Shown here one piece after another: positions 8,586-16,993 of a stretch of DNA of 43,393 nucleotides. The notes under the pieces were generated by a model. It worked only from the letters and a program-made list of their open reading frames with translations. It was not told where the DNA came from and made no database searches. Position 1 is the stretch's first letter. Every line of letters starts with the position of its first letter. This DNA comes from Candidatus Siliceabacter maunaloa. GTDB taxonomy: Bacteria > Actinomycetota > Thermoleophilia > Solirubrobacterales > Solirubrobacteraceae. Both the position numbers and the translations under genes were made by a program. The stretch is taken from contig JANDLV010000034.1 of the NCBI GenBank assembly GCA_024330185.1, forward strand, positions 1 to 43,393. The letters are read 5' to 3'.

Positions 8586-8918
8586 ATGGCACCGACGACG
8601 GCCCCAGGCCCGCCCGAGCGCGTCTGCCCGCACTGCTCCACCCTCACGCGCACGACCGACCAGCGCTGCCCCTTCTGCCGGCGGTCGTACTACCGCAGCG
8701 GCCCGGGGGCGATCGCGGGGATGCTCGCCGTCGCGGTGATCGTCGTGCTCGCGGGCACGGCGGCGCTGATGCTCCTCCTCTTCCTGCCGGCCCTCGAGAC
8801 CGAGCTGGCCAGTCAGGTCGAGACCGTCCAATCCGACCTCGAGCGCCAGGTGCGCGAGCTCGAGGGCGCCGTGAGCGACGAGTTCGACCAGCGCTTCGGC
8901 CCCGGTCCGGCGGGCTGA
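8586..8918 (+). CDS. small zinc-ribbon membrane protein
   Basis: 110 residues, function unknown. The N-terminus carries two CxxC pairs (VCPHCSTLT ... QRCPFCRRSYY), a typical zinc ribbon. It is followed by one transmembrane helix (GMLAVAVIVVLAGTAALMLLLFL) and an acidic coiled-coil-like tail (VETVQSDLERQVRELEGAV). It is divergent from the M23-like gene. The short conserved design suggests an envelope accessory protein, but nothing in the sequence indicates a specific function. Confidence 0.75.
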   Translation: MAPTTAPGPPERVCPHCSTLTRTTDQRCPFCRRSYYRSGPGAIAGMLAVAVIVVLAGTAALMLLLFLPALETELASQVETVQSDLERQVRELEGAVSDEFDQRFGPGPAG

Positions 8919-8955
8919 GCGCAGCCCGGCGCGCGCCGCTCCCCCGAGCCCGGCC

Positions 8956-9774
8956 CTACTCGCCGCCCTCGGTCAGCGCCCGATACAGCGCGTTGGCCCG
9001 CAGGCCGGTCAGCTCGGCGACCACCGTCGCCGCGGCGCGCGGGCGCGCGCCCGCCTCGACCAGGCGGCGCAGCGCGTCGACGGCCGGCGCCTCCTCACGC
9101 CCCGGTCCTGCGGGCGCTCCGGCCACCACGAGCACGACCTCCCCCCGCGGCGCCTGCTGCGTGTAGCGCTCCGCAAGCTCCGCGGCGCTGCCGCGCACGA
9201 CCTCCTCGTGGACCTTGGTCAGCTCACGGCAGACCGCGACTCCCCGGTCGGGGTCCTCGGCCGCCAGTGCCCGCAGGGTCGCGGCCACCCGCCCCGGCGA
9301 CTCGAAGGCGACCACCGTCTCGGGCCGGGCGAAGACCTCCCGTCGCTCGCCCACCTTGCGCGGCAGGAAGCCCACGAAGCGCCAGGTGTCGGCGGGCAGC
9401 GCGCTGGCCACCAGCGCCGCCACCGGCGCGCTGGGCCCCGGCAGCACCTCGACCTCCAGCCCCGCCGCGACGCAGGCGCGCACCAGCACGAAGCCGGGGT
9501 CGCTCACGAGCGGCATCCCGGCGTCACTGACCAACGCCACCACGCCGTTGGCCTGCATGCGCTCCACGAGCTCGGTGGTGCGGGCCCGCTCGTTGTGCTC
9601 GTGGTAGCTGACCAGCTTCGCGCTCACCCCGTAGCGGTCCAGCAGCACGCGGGTGCGCCGCGTGTCCTCGCAGGCCACCACGTCGGCCTCGCGCAGCACG
9701 GAGAGCACGCGCAGGGTGACGTCCTCGAGGTTGCCGATCGGCGTCGGGCAGACGACCAGGCGCCCGGGCCTCAT
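8956..9774 (-). CDS. rsmI: 16S rRNA (cytidine(1402)-2'-O)-methyltransferase
   Basis: 272 residues, a tetrapyrrole-methylase-fold SAM enzyme that 2'-O-methylates C1402 in the 16S rRNA decoding centre. It shows the family N-terminus LVVCPTPIGNLEDVTLRVL, ACEDTRRTRVLL, the YHEHNE motif, LVSDAGMPLVSDPG and LPGPSAPVAALVASALP. The ATG at 9774 overlaps the stop of the ROK kinase gene as ATGA, so the two genes form one transcript read leftward. The length and motifs are standard. Confidence 0.95.
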   Translation of the reverse strand: MRPGRLVVCPTPIGNLEDVTLRVLSVLREADVVACEDTRRTRVLLDRYGVSAKLVSYHEHNERARTTELVERMQANGVVALVSDAGMPLVSDPGFVLVRACVAAGLEVEVLPGPSAPVAALVASALPADTWRFVGFLPRKVGERREVFARPETVVAFESPGRVAATLRALAAEDPDRGVAVCRELTKVHEEVVRGSAAELAERYTQQAPRGEVVLVVAGAPAGPGREEAPAVDALRRLVEAGARPRAAATVVAELTGLRANALYRALTEGGE

Positions 9775-10826
9775 GCTCGGCCCCCGCGGAAGAGGGCGGT
9801 GGAGGGAGGGCCGGCGGGGCGCGCCCTCGCGGCCGGATCCTCCCCGGCAGCCGGCGGCGCGACGCCCGTGGGCAGCAGCCCCTCCCAGGCCAGCGCCGCC
9901 GCGCCGACCATCCCAGACTCGGCGCCGAAACGCGCCGGCACGACGCGCACCAGTTCGCCCAGTGGCGGAAGGGCATGGCGGGCCAGGGCCTCGCGCGCGG
10001 GCGTCAGGAGGTGGTCGCCCGCGGCCACCACGCCACCCCCCACGACCACCACCTCGGGGTCGAAGGTGTTGGCCAGCCCGGCGATGCCCACGCCCAGCCA
10101 GCGGCCGATGCGCCCCACCGCCTCCACCGCCGCGGGGTCGCCCTCGTGGGCGAGCTGCGTGGCCAGCGCGCCCGTGACCTCCTCGCCGGCCGCCAGCGCC
10201 CGGCCCAGCGCCGAGCGCGGATACTCGCCCGCCAGCGCCAGCGCCTCGCGGGCCAGCGCCGTCCCCGAGGCCAGCGCCTCCAGGCACCCCCGGTTGGGAC
10301 AGCCCGGCCCACAGGGCGGCCCCGCGGGGTCGACGACCACGTGACCCAGCTCGCCGGCCATCCCGCGCGCGCCGCGCACGAGCGCCCCTTCGACCACCAG
10401 GCCGCCGCCGACCCCCGTGCCCAGGGTCAGCAGCACCGCGTGGCGCGCCCCGGCCGCGGCGCCCAGGCGCCATTCGGCCAGCATGGCCGCCGTGGCGTCG
10501 TTGTCGAGCCACACGGGCAGGCCCAGGCGCTCGGCCATGACCTCGCGGAAGGGCACGTCGTGCAGCGGGAGGTGGACGGAGTGCGCGGAGGTGCCCCGGG
10601 CGCAGTCGACCAGCGACGGGATGCCGAAGCCCACGCCGTGCACCGGGCCGTGCGCGGCGTGGACCGCCTCGCCGACGCCGTCTACGATGGCCTCGAGCAG
10701 AGCCGCCTGCTCCAGGCCGCGCGCCATGCGATGCGCACGGTGGTGCACGTTGAGCTCGCCGTCCAGCGCGCCGGCCAGCAGCTTCGTGCCGCCCAGGTCG
10801 ACGCCGATCACGCTGCCGGCCGCCAT
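9771..10826 (-). CDS. ROK-family sugar kinase, glucokinase-like
   Basis: 351 residues. The phosphate-binding loop VIGVDLGGTKLLAG lies at about 6-19. The substrate region contains WLDNDATAAMLAEW, then LLTLGTGVGGGLVVEG and the ROK zinc-site pattern GHVVVDPAGPPC-GPGC-NRGCLE. It phosphorylates a hexose with ATP; glucokinase is the most likely member, but specificity cannot be read from sequence. No N-terminal helix-turn-helix is present, so it is an enzyme rather than a ROK repressor. The ATG at 10826 is chosen because residues upstream are low quality and run into the divergent LCP gene only 19 bp away. Confidence 0.88.
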   Translation of the reverse strand: MAAGSVIGVDLGGTKLLAGALDGELNVHHRAHRMARGLEQAALLEAIVDGVGEAVHAAHGPVHGVGFGIPSLVDCARGTSAHSVHLPLHDVPFREVMAERLGLPVWLDNDATAAMLAEWRLGAAAGARHAVLLTLGTGVGGGLVVEGALVRGARGMAGELGHVVVDPAGPPCGPGCPNRGCLEALASGTALAREALALAGEYPRSALGRALAAGEEVTGALATQLAHEGDPAAVEAVGRIGRWLGVGIAGLANTFDPEVVVVGGGVVAAGDHLLTPAREALARHALPPLGELVRVVPARFGAESGMVGAAALAWEGLLPTGVAPPAAGEDPAARARPAGPPSTALFRGGRA

Positions 10827-10845
10827 ACGGCCACCATACCCTCCG

Positions 10846-11886
10846 ATGCCCCAGCCGTCCCCTCCGCAGTACAACGTCTACCGCGCCCGCCGTGGCCTGC
10901 TGGGCCGCCGGCGGAGCGGCGACGGCGGCGTGCCCTCCCCCAAGCCGTCGCGCCGCGGGCTGCGCGACCGCGGGCTGACGCCCGGCAGGTTCGTCAAGTG
11001 GCTGCTGCTCGCGGCACTGGGCTGGCTCGCGCTCTCGCTCGTCGTCTTCCTGGTCAGCGCGCAGATCCAGTCCTTCCAAGTCGGCGGCGACGTGGGCGAC
11101 GCGTTGGGCGGCGGCGGATTCCCGCCCATCGGCGCCACCACGATCCTCGTGCTGGGCTCCGACCAGCGCAGCGAGGACAACGCCGAGCCGGGTTCAACCA
11201 GCGAGGAGGGCCCCAGCCGCGCCGACACCATCATGCTGCTGCGCGTCGGCGGCGCCCAGAACCAGCGCCTCTCCATCGCCCGCGACACCCGCGTGGACAT
11301 CCCCGGCCGTGGCCGCCAGCCCATCAACGCCGCCCTGGCCATCGGCGGGCCGACACTGGCCGCCCGCACGGTCGAGGACTACCTGGGCATCGACGTCAAC
11401 CACGTGATGCTGGCCAGCTTCGACAACTTCCCGCCCCTCATCGACGCCATGGGCGGCCTGACCTACGAGGGCGCGTGCGTCGTCGGTCGGGTCAACGGCG
11501 GCTACGCCAACGGCGGCGTGACCGTCCGCGTGCCCGCCGGGGAGCCGACGCAGCTCAACGGCGAGCAGGCGCTCGCGCTGGCACGCACGCGCAAGAACGA
11601 GTGCCGGCCCAACGAGACCGATCTCAGCCGGGCCCGCCGCCAGCAGAAGATCATCGGCGCCATCAAGAACGGCGTGTTCTCCCCCAAGGCCTTCCCGCGC
11701 CTGCCGCTCATCGCCTGGCAGGGCCCGCGGGCGGTGCGCTCGGACATGAGCGGCCCGACGCTGCTGGGCACCTTCGCGGCTCTGGCCGTCACCCCCAGCC
11801 CCGATCCCGACGTGCTCGGCAGCGGGTCGGGCGAGGTGCCCGAGGAGGCCCGCGCGGCCGCAGCGCAGCGGCTGCTGGGCCGCTGA
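10846..11886 (+). CDS. LytR-CpsA-Psr (LCP) family cell-wall glycopolymer ligase
   Basis: 346 residues: a basic cytoplasmic N-terminus, one transmembrane helix (about 51-70), and an extracellular LCP domain. Domain marks are ILVLGSDQR, SRADTIMLLRV, LSIARDTRVDIPG, INAAL and DLSRARRQQKII near the C-terminal side. LCP enzymes transfer undecaprenyl-linked wall polymers onto peptidoglycan. The gene lies head to head with the ROK kinase, with a 19-bp gap, so their control regions must overlap or transcripts must be nearly leaderless. The length is at the short end for actinobacterial LCP proteins; no LytR_C domain follows. Confidence 0.9.
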   Translation: MPQPSPPQYNVYRARRGLLGRRRSGDGGVPSPKPSRRGLRDRGLTPGRFVKWLLLAALGWLALSLVVFLVSAQIQSFQVGGDVGDALGGGGFPPIGATTILVLGSDQRSEDNAEPGSTSEEGPSRADTIMLLRVGGAQNQRLSIARDTRVDIPGRGRQPINAALAIGGPTLAARTVEDYLGIDVNHVMLASFDNFPPLIDAMGGLTYEGACVVGRVNGGYANGGVTVRVPAGEPTQLNGEQALALARTRKNECRPNETDLSRARRQQKIIGAIKNGVFSPKAFPRLPLIAWQGPRAVRSDMSGPTLLGTFAALAVTPSPDPDVLGSGSGEVPEEARAAAAQRLLGR

Positions 11887-11898
11887 GGCGGCCAGCCG

Positions 11899-12291
11899 CT
11901 AAGAGGCCTTCTTGGCCGGCGTGCTGGTGGAGCCCGACTTCTCGCTGGAGCCCGACGTCGACGACGAGCCCGAGGAGGAGGACTCCGACGAGGTGGACGA
12001 GGACGAGGACGAGGAGCCTCCGTCGCCGCCCTTGGACCCGTCCTTCTCGCCCTTCTTGGCCTCGGTCTTGTCGGCGCCGTCCTTCGCGGACTTCTCGAGC
12101 TCCCGCTGGCGGTTCTTGGTCCCGTAGTCGGTGTTGTAGAAGCCCTTGCCCTTGAAGTGGAGGGCGGGGGAGTGGAACACGCGCTGTACCGGCGCGCCCG
12201 TCTCGGGGTCGGCGGTCAACGTGTCCTCCGTCATGCGCTGGATGATCTCGAAGGTCGTTCCATCCGGACGGCGGTACTCGTAGATCGGCAT
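11899..12291 (-). CDS. FmdB-like protein without zinc ligands, Ser-rich tail
   Basis: 130 residues. The start MPIYEYRRPDGTTFEIIQRM is the FmdB/zinc-ribbon-8 fold, but both cysteine pairs that normally bind zinc are absent. The middle (HFKGKGFYNTDYGTKNRQ) is conserved in the family. The C-terminal third is low complexity, with runs of Ser/Thr/Gly and charged Lys/Glu/Asp between about 85 and 125. FmdB proteins were named as putative regulators of formamidase but have no firm function. The ATG at 12291 gives the canonical N-terminus. It converges with the LCP gene. Confidence 0.85.
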   Translation of the reverse strand: MPIYEYRRPDGTTFEIIQRMTEDTLTADPETGAPVQRVFHSPALHFKGKGFYNTDYGTKNRQRELEKSAKDGADKTEAKKGEKDGSKGGDGGSSSSSSSTSSESSSSGSSSTSGSSEKSGSTSTPAKKAS

Positions 12292-12372
12292 GGCGCTCCC
12301 AGTATAGAAGTGCCACTGGCGCAACCGTTCCCGGCGCGCCCCTGGCGTCCCTCGGGCCCGCTGCCCGCTCGG

Positions 12373-13593
12373 TCACTCGACGAACTGACCGCTCGGCCGC
12401 CCGTCGCCGCTCGGGGTGCGGTTGTTGACGCTGGGCCAGAAGTCGCCTCGAACCGGGCTGCCGCCCCGGCGGTCCCAGCGCAGCACGTCGGCCATCAGGA
12501 AGCGCCGGTAGGTCTTGCCGTCGCGCTTGAGCAAACAGTCGTTGCCGTTCTGCCGAACGCCGGGCTCGGGCTCACCGAGGTAGGCGTGGTAGAAGATCTG
12601 CCAGCTGTCGCCGGACTTGACCACGTCCTGGTGGCCGACCCCGCAGAAGAGACGATTACCGGAGCCCCTGAGGATCGGGTTGCCCTCGAAGCGCTTGAAC
12701 CTGCCGGTGGGACGGTTGTCGCGCCCCTTCAGCGAAGCCGCCACGCCAACTGCGTAGCTCTCACGCGCGTAGTTGGCGCCGCTGTAGAACAGGTAGTACC
12801 GCCCCTTGCGGTAGATCATGGTCGGCGCCTCGACGCTCTTGCCTTCCCAGGTGCCGGGGCGCGCGGCTATGAGCTTGGTCGACGGGCCCAGGCCCGCCCT
12901 TGCGTCCGGGTTGATCGGGCGGATCACGATGTCCTGGGGGCGATTGCGGAACTTGCGCTCCGCGGGCGTCAGCTTGCCTCGCCCCGCCCCGAAGTTGCGC
13001 TTGTACAGCAGGAAGTACTTTCCGTTGCGCTCGAACAGCGAGGGGTCGATCAAGCTGTAGCCGCCGTCGTCGCGGCACTCGAGCGCATACCCTGCGCGTG
13101 ACTTACCGGAGCCCTCGGCGGGGATCATGCGACCGTGGCTGGTGAAGTTGAAGGGGCGATCCGAGACGGCGCGCCCGATGCAGCCCTTGCCCTTGGGTCC
13201 CTGGCCGCTGAACAGCATCACGTACTTGCCGATCGCCGGGAGCCAGTAGATCTGCGGCGACCCGGCACGCCCGTCCCGCAACCAGCTCGGCGTCTTGATG
13301 AAGTGCGGTCCGGCGTCGGTCCAGGTGCGACCGTCGGTGGTGGTGCGCACCGGCCCGCGGGCCGATCCGGTCGAGGTGACGAACACGCCCGGGGTGCCCG
13401 GCTTGAGCCTCGCGATCCCGGGATCCGCGGAACCGCGGACCTTCTCGCCCGGGGGCTGGGGAGGGACGAACAGCGGGTTGCCCGACTGCGCCGACGCGGC
13501 GCCGGGGGCGACGAGCGCGGCTGCGGCGAACGCGGCGGCGGCGGCGAGGCCGGCGAGGCTCGCGCTGGGTGTGGCCTTGCTCGAGGGGTCCAT
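12373..13593 (-). CDS. secreted glycoside hydrolase family 43-like protein
   Basis: 406 residues with an N-terminal export signal (hydrophobic Ala-rich stretch ending AASAQ). The body is a five-bladed beta-propeller of the GH43/DUF377 type, with repeated KYFLLYK and RYYLFYSG strands, IDPSLFERNGKYFLLY and VEAPTMIYRKGRYYLFYSG, where the Glu before Ala-Pro fits the general acid, and a late GHQDVVKSGDSWQIFYHAYL. GH43 enzymes cleave arabinans or xylans; the substrate here cannot be told. The gene is divergent from the GlyRS gene. The start at ATG 13593 is chosen because it yields a proper signal peptide. Confidence 0.82.
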   Translation of the reverse strand: MDPSSKATPSASLAGLAAAAAFAAAALVAPGAASAQSGNPLFVPPQPPGEKVRGSADPGIARLKPGTPGVFVTSTGSARGPVRTTTDGRTWTDAGPHFIKTPSWLRDGRAGSPQIYWLPAIGKYVMLFSGQGPKGKGCIGRAVSDRPFNFTSHGRMIPAEGSGKSRAGYALECRDDGGYSLIDPSLFERNGKYFLLYKRNFGAGRGKLTPAERKFRNRPQDIVIRPINPDARAGLGPSTKLIAARPGTWEGKSVEAPTMIYRKGRYYLFYSGANYARESYAVGVAASLKGRDNRPTGRFKRFEGNPILRGSGNRLFCGVGHQDVVKSGDSWQIFYHAYLGEPEPGVRQNGNDCLLKRDGKTYRRFLMADVLRWDRRGGSPVRGDFWPSVNNRTPSGDGRPSGQFVE

Positions 13594-13705
13594 GCGTGTC
13601 TTGTAGCGCAGCCGGACGACGCTCAGCAACCCCACCAAGGTGGCGATCGACCCCACCTGCGGCGTCGGATCGGCCGCCACAGCCATGCACTACTAGGCTT
13701 GCGCG

Positions 13706-15070
13706 GTGCCCACCGACGTCGTCACCATGGACAAGATCGTGGCGCTGTGCAAGCGCCGCGGCTTCGTCTTCCCCAGCTCGGAAATCTACGGCGGGCTGGG
13801 CTCGACCTACGACTTCGGCCACTACGGAGTGCTGCTCAAGCGCAACGTCAAGGACGAGTGGTGGCGCGCGATGCTCCAGGACCGCGAGGACATCGTCGCG
13901 CTGGACTCGGCCATCCTCCAGCACCCCCGCACCTGGGAGGCCAGCGGGCACCTGGCGGGCTTCACCGACCCGCTGGTGGACTGCCGCACCTGCGGAACGC
14001 GCTTTCGCGCCGACCACCTGGCCGACCTGCAGTGCCCGCGCAAGCCCTCCAAGCCGCCCGGAGAGGGGCCCGAGTGCGACCTGACGGACGCGCGCGAGTT
14101 CAACCTCATGTTCGAGACCACGGTGGGCCCGGTGCGCGACGCCGGCTCGGTGGCCTACCTGCGCCCCGAGACCGCACAGGGGATCTTCGTCAACTTCAAG
14201 AACGTCCTGCAGTTCGCCCGCAAGAAGCCCCCCTTCGGCATCGCCCAGGTGGGCAAGTCCTTTCGCAACGAGATCACCCCGGGCAACTTCATCTTCCGCA
14301 CGCGCGAGTTCGAGCAGATGGAGATGGAGTTCTTCGTCCCGCCCGGCGAGGCGCAGGACTGGTACGCGTTCTGGAAGGAGGCGCGCTTCGACTGGTACGT
14401 CGAGCTGGGCATACGCACCGATCACCTGCGCCTGCGCGCCCACGACTCCGACGAGCTCAGCCACTACTCCAGCGGCACCGCCGACGTGGAGTACCTCTTC
14501 CCCATCGGTTGGTCGGAGCTGGAGGGCGTGGCCAACCGCGGCGACTTCGACCTCACCCAGCACACCGAGTACTCCGGCGAGCGCCTGGAGTACTTCGACC
14601 AGGCCACCAAGGAGCGCTACACCCCCCACGTGATCGAGCCCGCCGCGGGCGCAGACCGCGCCACGCTGGCCTTCCTGGTCGACGCCTACGACGAGGACGA
14701 CCTCGGCGGCGAGCAGCGCACGGTGCTCAAGCTCCATCCGCGCATCGCGCCGGTGAAGGTGGCGGTGCTGCCCCTCGTGCGCAAGGACGGCCAGCCCGAG
14801 CTGGCCCGCGAGGTGCTGGCGTCCCTGCGCGGCGTGGGCCAGGCCGAGTACGACGAGGGCGGCTCGATCGGCAAGCGCTACCGCCGCCAGGACGAGATCG
14901 GCACGCCGTACTGCGTGACCGTCGACCACCAGTCGCTGGAGGACCGCACCGTCACCGTGCGCGACCGCGACACGCTGGCCCAGGAACGCGTCGCCGTCGA
15001 CGCGCTGCCCGGCGAGCTGGCCGGCCGCCTGGCCGCGCCGTGGCGCTCGCCGAAGTCGGCACCCGTGTGA
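13706..15070 (+). CDS. glyQS: glycyl-tRNA synthetase, single-chain (alpha2) type
   Basis: 454 residues, a class II synthetase. It starts at GTG (13706) reading VPTDVVTMDKIVALCKRRGFVF; an in-frame ATG seven codons in is the alternative. Features are SSEIYGGLGSTYDFGHYG, a zinc pair CRTCG, the class II motif 2 region VGKSFRNEITPGNFIFRTREFEQMEMEFF, and the C-terminal anticodon-binding domain LKLHPRIAPVKVAVLPLV with DEIGTPYCVTVD. A perfect 14-15-bp hairpin lies directly after the stop. Normal length for the actinobacterial/eukaryotic-type GlyRS. Confidence 0.96.
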   Translation: MPTDVVTMDKIVALCKRRGFVFPSSEIYGGLGSTYDFGHYGVLLKRNVKDEWWRAMLQDREDIVALDSAILQHPRTWEASGHLAGFTDPLVDCRTCGTRFRADHLADLQCPRKPSKPPGEGPECDLTDAREFNLMFETTVGPVRDAGSVAYLRPETAQGIFVNFKNVLQFARKKPPFGIAQVGKSFRNEITPGNFIFRTREFEQMEMEFFVPPGEAQDWYAFWKEARFDWYVELGIRTDHLRLRAHDSDELSHYSSGTADVEYLFPIGWSELEGVANRGDFDLTQHTEYSGERLEYFDQATKERYTPHVIEPAAGADRATLAFLVDAYDEDDLGGEQRTVLKLHPRIAPVKVAVLPLVRKDGQPELAREVLASLRGVGQAEYDEGGSIGKRYRRQDEIGTPYCVTVDHQSLEDRTVTVRDRDTLAQERVAVDALPGELAGRLAAPWRSPKSAPV

Positions 15071-15085
15071 CGCTGAGAGCCGTTC

Positions 15086-15127
15086 GCGAGCGGCTCCTCC
15101 GAGCGGTTGCCAGGAGGAGCCGCTCGC
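15086..15127 (+). terminator. GC-rich terminator hairpin after glyQS
   Basis: A perfect inverted repeat: 15087-15100 pairs with 15113-15126 (14 bp, extendable to 15 bp), with a 12-nt loop. It begins 16 nt after the GlyRS stop. There is no U-run, as is usual for terminators in high-GC actinobacteria. Confidence 0.75.
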
Positions 15128-15837
15128 TCGGGTCCGGGAGCCTGCCGCCGCTCGCGACAGACCTGGGGCTACCGGTGGGCACCTTGGTTCTTGTTCCAGC
15201 ATCGCTGTGGTTCGCCTGGCTCCGGGACGGGGGTTCACGGTGGCGCGCACGTATGCCGACATCGAAGGACACTTCAGCGTGTGGGGTGAGCCCGCGGACC
15301 TGCTCGAACCACATCGCGGGTCAGCCGCCAAAAGCCCGACCTTGTCGACGATGTCGGCATTCGCCCATACTCCGAGGGACTTCCGGCCGGTGCATTCGAA
15401 GCAGGCTCCGCGGTACTGCGGGTCAGCATCGCTCAGCAGCAACTCGCCTGATCGGTAGCCCGGAGCATCGCCATGAGTGCGTTTCGCTCGTATGTGCAGA
15501 GTTGGGGACTGCGCTACGACCCAGCACTTCAGGCGTCAAGCGATCCACGTAACCGACCGCAGCTACCGCATCGCACCGGCGCACGCGGTAGGAACTTACG
15601 AAGCCGTCCTCGCGCTGATGCGCACTGCTCCGGGCTCCGGGTTGTCCTGCGCGTAAGCAAGCAGCTTCTCGACCTGCTCTCGCGGCACTAGCCCGTACGC
15701 GTGTTCTCGTGACTGGCGTGACAATGACAAGATCGGGCAGGAAGCGTTCTCGCGTTGAGCGGCAAGAGACACCCTCGCAGCGTGCGTCGCACCGGTTGCT
15801 CGGCGTAGCGCCCGCGCCCACGGGTAGGGTCACGATC
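15128..15837. other. intergenic stretch without a supported gene
   Basis: About 0.7 kb with no open frame that looks coding. Base composition drops compared with the flanks. On the minus strand, frames around 15160-15440 contain protein-like fragments (for example ECTGRKSLGVWANADIVDKVG, and in another frame MWFEQVRGLTPHAEVSFDVG), which could be the wreck of a frameshifted gene. I do not recognise a family and cannot exclude chance. Confidence 0.35.
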
Positions 15838-16200
15838 GTGCTGCGCCAGGGCCCCATCCCCCGCTTCGTCCACGGTGTCATCGAGTACCTGGCCGGCGTG
15901 TTCCTGATCGTCGCGCCGTTCCTGCTGGCCTACGATGCCAGCGCGGCGATCGCGGTATCGATCGTCGCCGGCGTGGCCGTCCTGCTTGTCGCCGCGGCCA
16001 CCGTGGGGCCGACATCGCTGATCGACTCCATTCCGGTGCCGGTCCACGTGGCGATCGACTATGGGCTGGCCGCGCTGCTGGTGGCCACGCCGTTCATCTT
16101 CGGGTTCTCCGGCGAGGGAGCGCCGACCGCGGCCTTCATCGCCCTCGGCGTGGCCCACCTGCTGGTCACGGTGGGTACGCGCTTCCGCGCGAGCGGTTGA
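15838..16200 (+). CDS. small four-helix membrane protein, SPW-repeat-like
   Basis: About 120 residues, function unknown. After VLRQGPIPRFVHGVIEYLAG come four hydrophobic segments (GVFLIVAPFLLAY, AVSIVAGVAVLLVAAATV, HVAIDYGLAALLVATPFIFGF, AFIALGVAHLLVTVG). The pattern IPRFVHGVIEYLAGV with APFLLAYD resembles the SPW-repeat/hypothetical membrane family common in actinobacteria. GTG 15838 is chosen because the family-like sequence begins there and a GGGTAGGG stretch lies upstream. The open frame extends to 15709, but the extra N-terminus looks non-coding. Confidence 0.7.
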   Translation: MLRQGPIPRFVHGVIEYLAGVFLIVAPFLLAYDASAAIAVSIVAGVAVLLVAAATVGPTSLIDSIPVPVHVAIDYGLAALLVATPFIFGFSGEGAPTAAFIALGVAHLLVTVGTRFRASG

Positions 16201-16231
16201 CTCGGCAGGGCCCCAGATCGGCCGCGCGGGC

Positions 16232-16280
16232 GATGATTGGTCGATCGCCCCCGGATAGCGGGGTGGATCGACCAATCGTC
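16232..16280. repeat. inverted repeat, possible bidirectional terminator
   Basis: Perfect 12-bp arms at 16235-16246 and 16266-16277 extend to 15 bp with one mismatch. An inner CCCC/GGGG pairing lies in the 19-nt centre. It lies between the SPW-like gene (plus strand) and the convergent gene ending at 16505. Termination of the upstream gene is the simplest role. There is no U-tract, so a protein-binding palindrome is possible. Confidence 0.55.
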
Positions 16281-16473
16281 ACCGACCGGCCGTGACGAAG
16301 CCACGAGCGCCGGCTCTCCTCTCCTTTTCACCGATGCCGTTCGCCGCCATGACCGCCCTGAGCGCTGGTGGTCCGCCTCGCACGACCTACACCGCCAACG
16401 GCGCGTGCCGCCTGCGGAGGACGGCCGCCGCCCGCTCACCCCGCGCAGCCGCGCGCGCGGCCCCCGCAACGGC

Positions 16474-16497
16474 GGAGGGCGCCTCGCGGCGCCCTCC
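16474..16497 (-). terminator. hairpin downstream of the 16505-16984 gene
   Basis: Ten perfect base pairs (16474-16483 with 16488-16497) around a 4-nt loop, 7 bp beyond the stop of the minus-strand gene. Very GC-rich stem, no U-run. Likely terminator. Confidence 0.65.
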
Positions 16498-16504
16498 GGG
16501 CGGC

Positions 16505-16984
16505 TCAGGTGACGGGCTGGGCCGGGGGCGGCGCGCCCGCCGGCGTGGTCGTCGAGGTGTAGTCGAACTCCTCCTCGGCGCCGAAGAGCATGTCGAGCAC
16601 CTTGTTGCGCAGATCCTCGCTGACCACCAGGGCGACGATGCCGCCGACGACGGTGGCTGTCAGGAGCGTGCCCAGGCCCATCCCGCCGCGCTTGGCCTTG
16701 CGCTTGCGCTTGCCAGTGCGCAGGGAGTCGCCCACGTCGCGCATGGCCTCCGCCGAGCGTTGCAGATCCTTGTGGAACTTCTTGTCGTCGAGCAGGACCT
16801 TCGTCGGGGCCTTGCCGTTGTTGAGTCGGCCGTACGCGTCGCGAGCAGCCTCGAAGGCCACCCGCACGTTGTCACGCAGATCCTCGTCGTCCGCGATCCT
16901 CTGCAGGTACGGATTCTCTTTCGCCGCCGTGATCGCGGACCCGGCCGACGCGGCCTTCTTCGCCGCCTTGCGCTTCGCTGCCAT
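16505..16984 (-). CDS. hypothetical basic membrane-associated protein
   Basis: 159 residues, family not recognised. Layout: Lys/Ala-rich N-terminus (1-22), a soluble helical region (NPYLQRIADDEDLRDNVRVAFEAARDAYGRL ... KVLLDDKKFHKDLQRSAEAM), a strongly basic cluster KRKRKAKRGG (92-101), one transmembrane helix (about 102-121), then VSEDLRNKVLDMLFGAEEEF and a Thr/Pro tail. The arrangement resembles YtxH-like stress or envelope proteins. It follows lon on the same strand with a 9-bp gap and may share its transcript. Confidence 0.8.
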   Translation of the reverse strand: MAAKRKAAKKAASAGSAITAAKENPYLQRIADDEDLRDNVRVAFEAARDAYGRLNNGKAPTKVLLDDKKFHKDLQRSAEAMRDVGDSLRTGKRKRKAKRGGMGLGTLLTATVVGGIVALVVSEDLRNKVLDMLFGAEEEFDYTSTTTPAGAPPPAQPVT

Positions 16985-16993
16985 GGGCTCACC

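Noticed and set aside
15473-15691. 72-residue plus-strand ORF
   Set aside because: No domain, unlikely composition, no ribosome site; lies in a probable non-coding gap.
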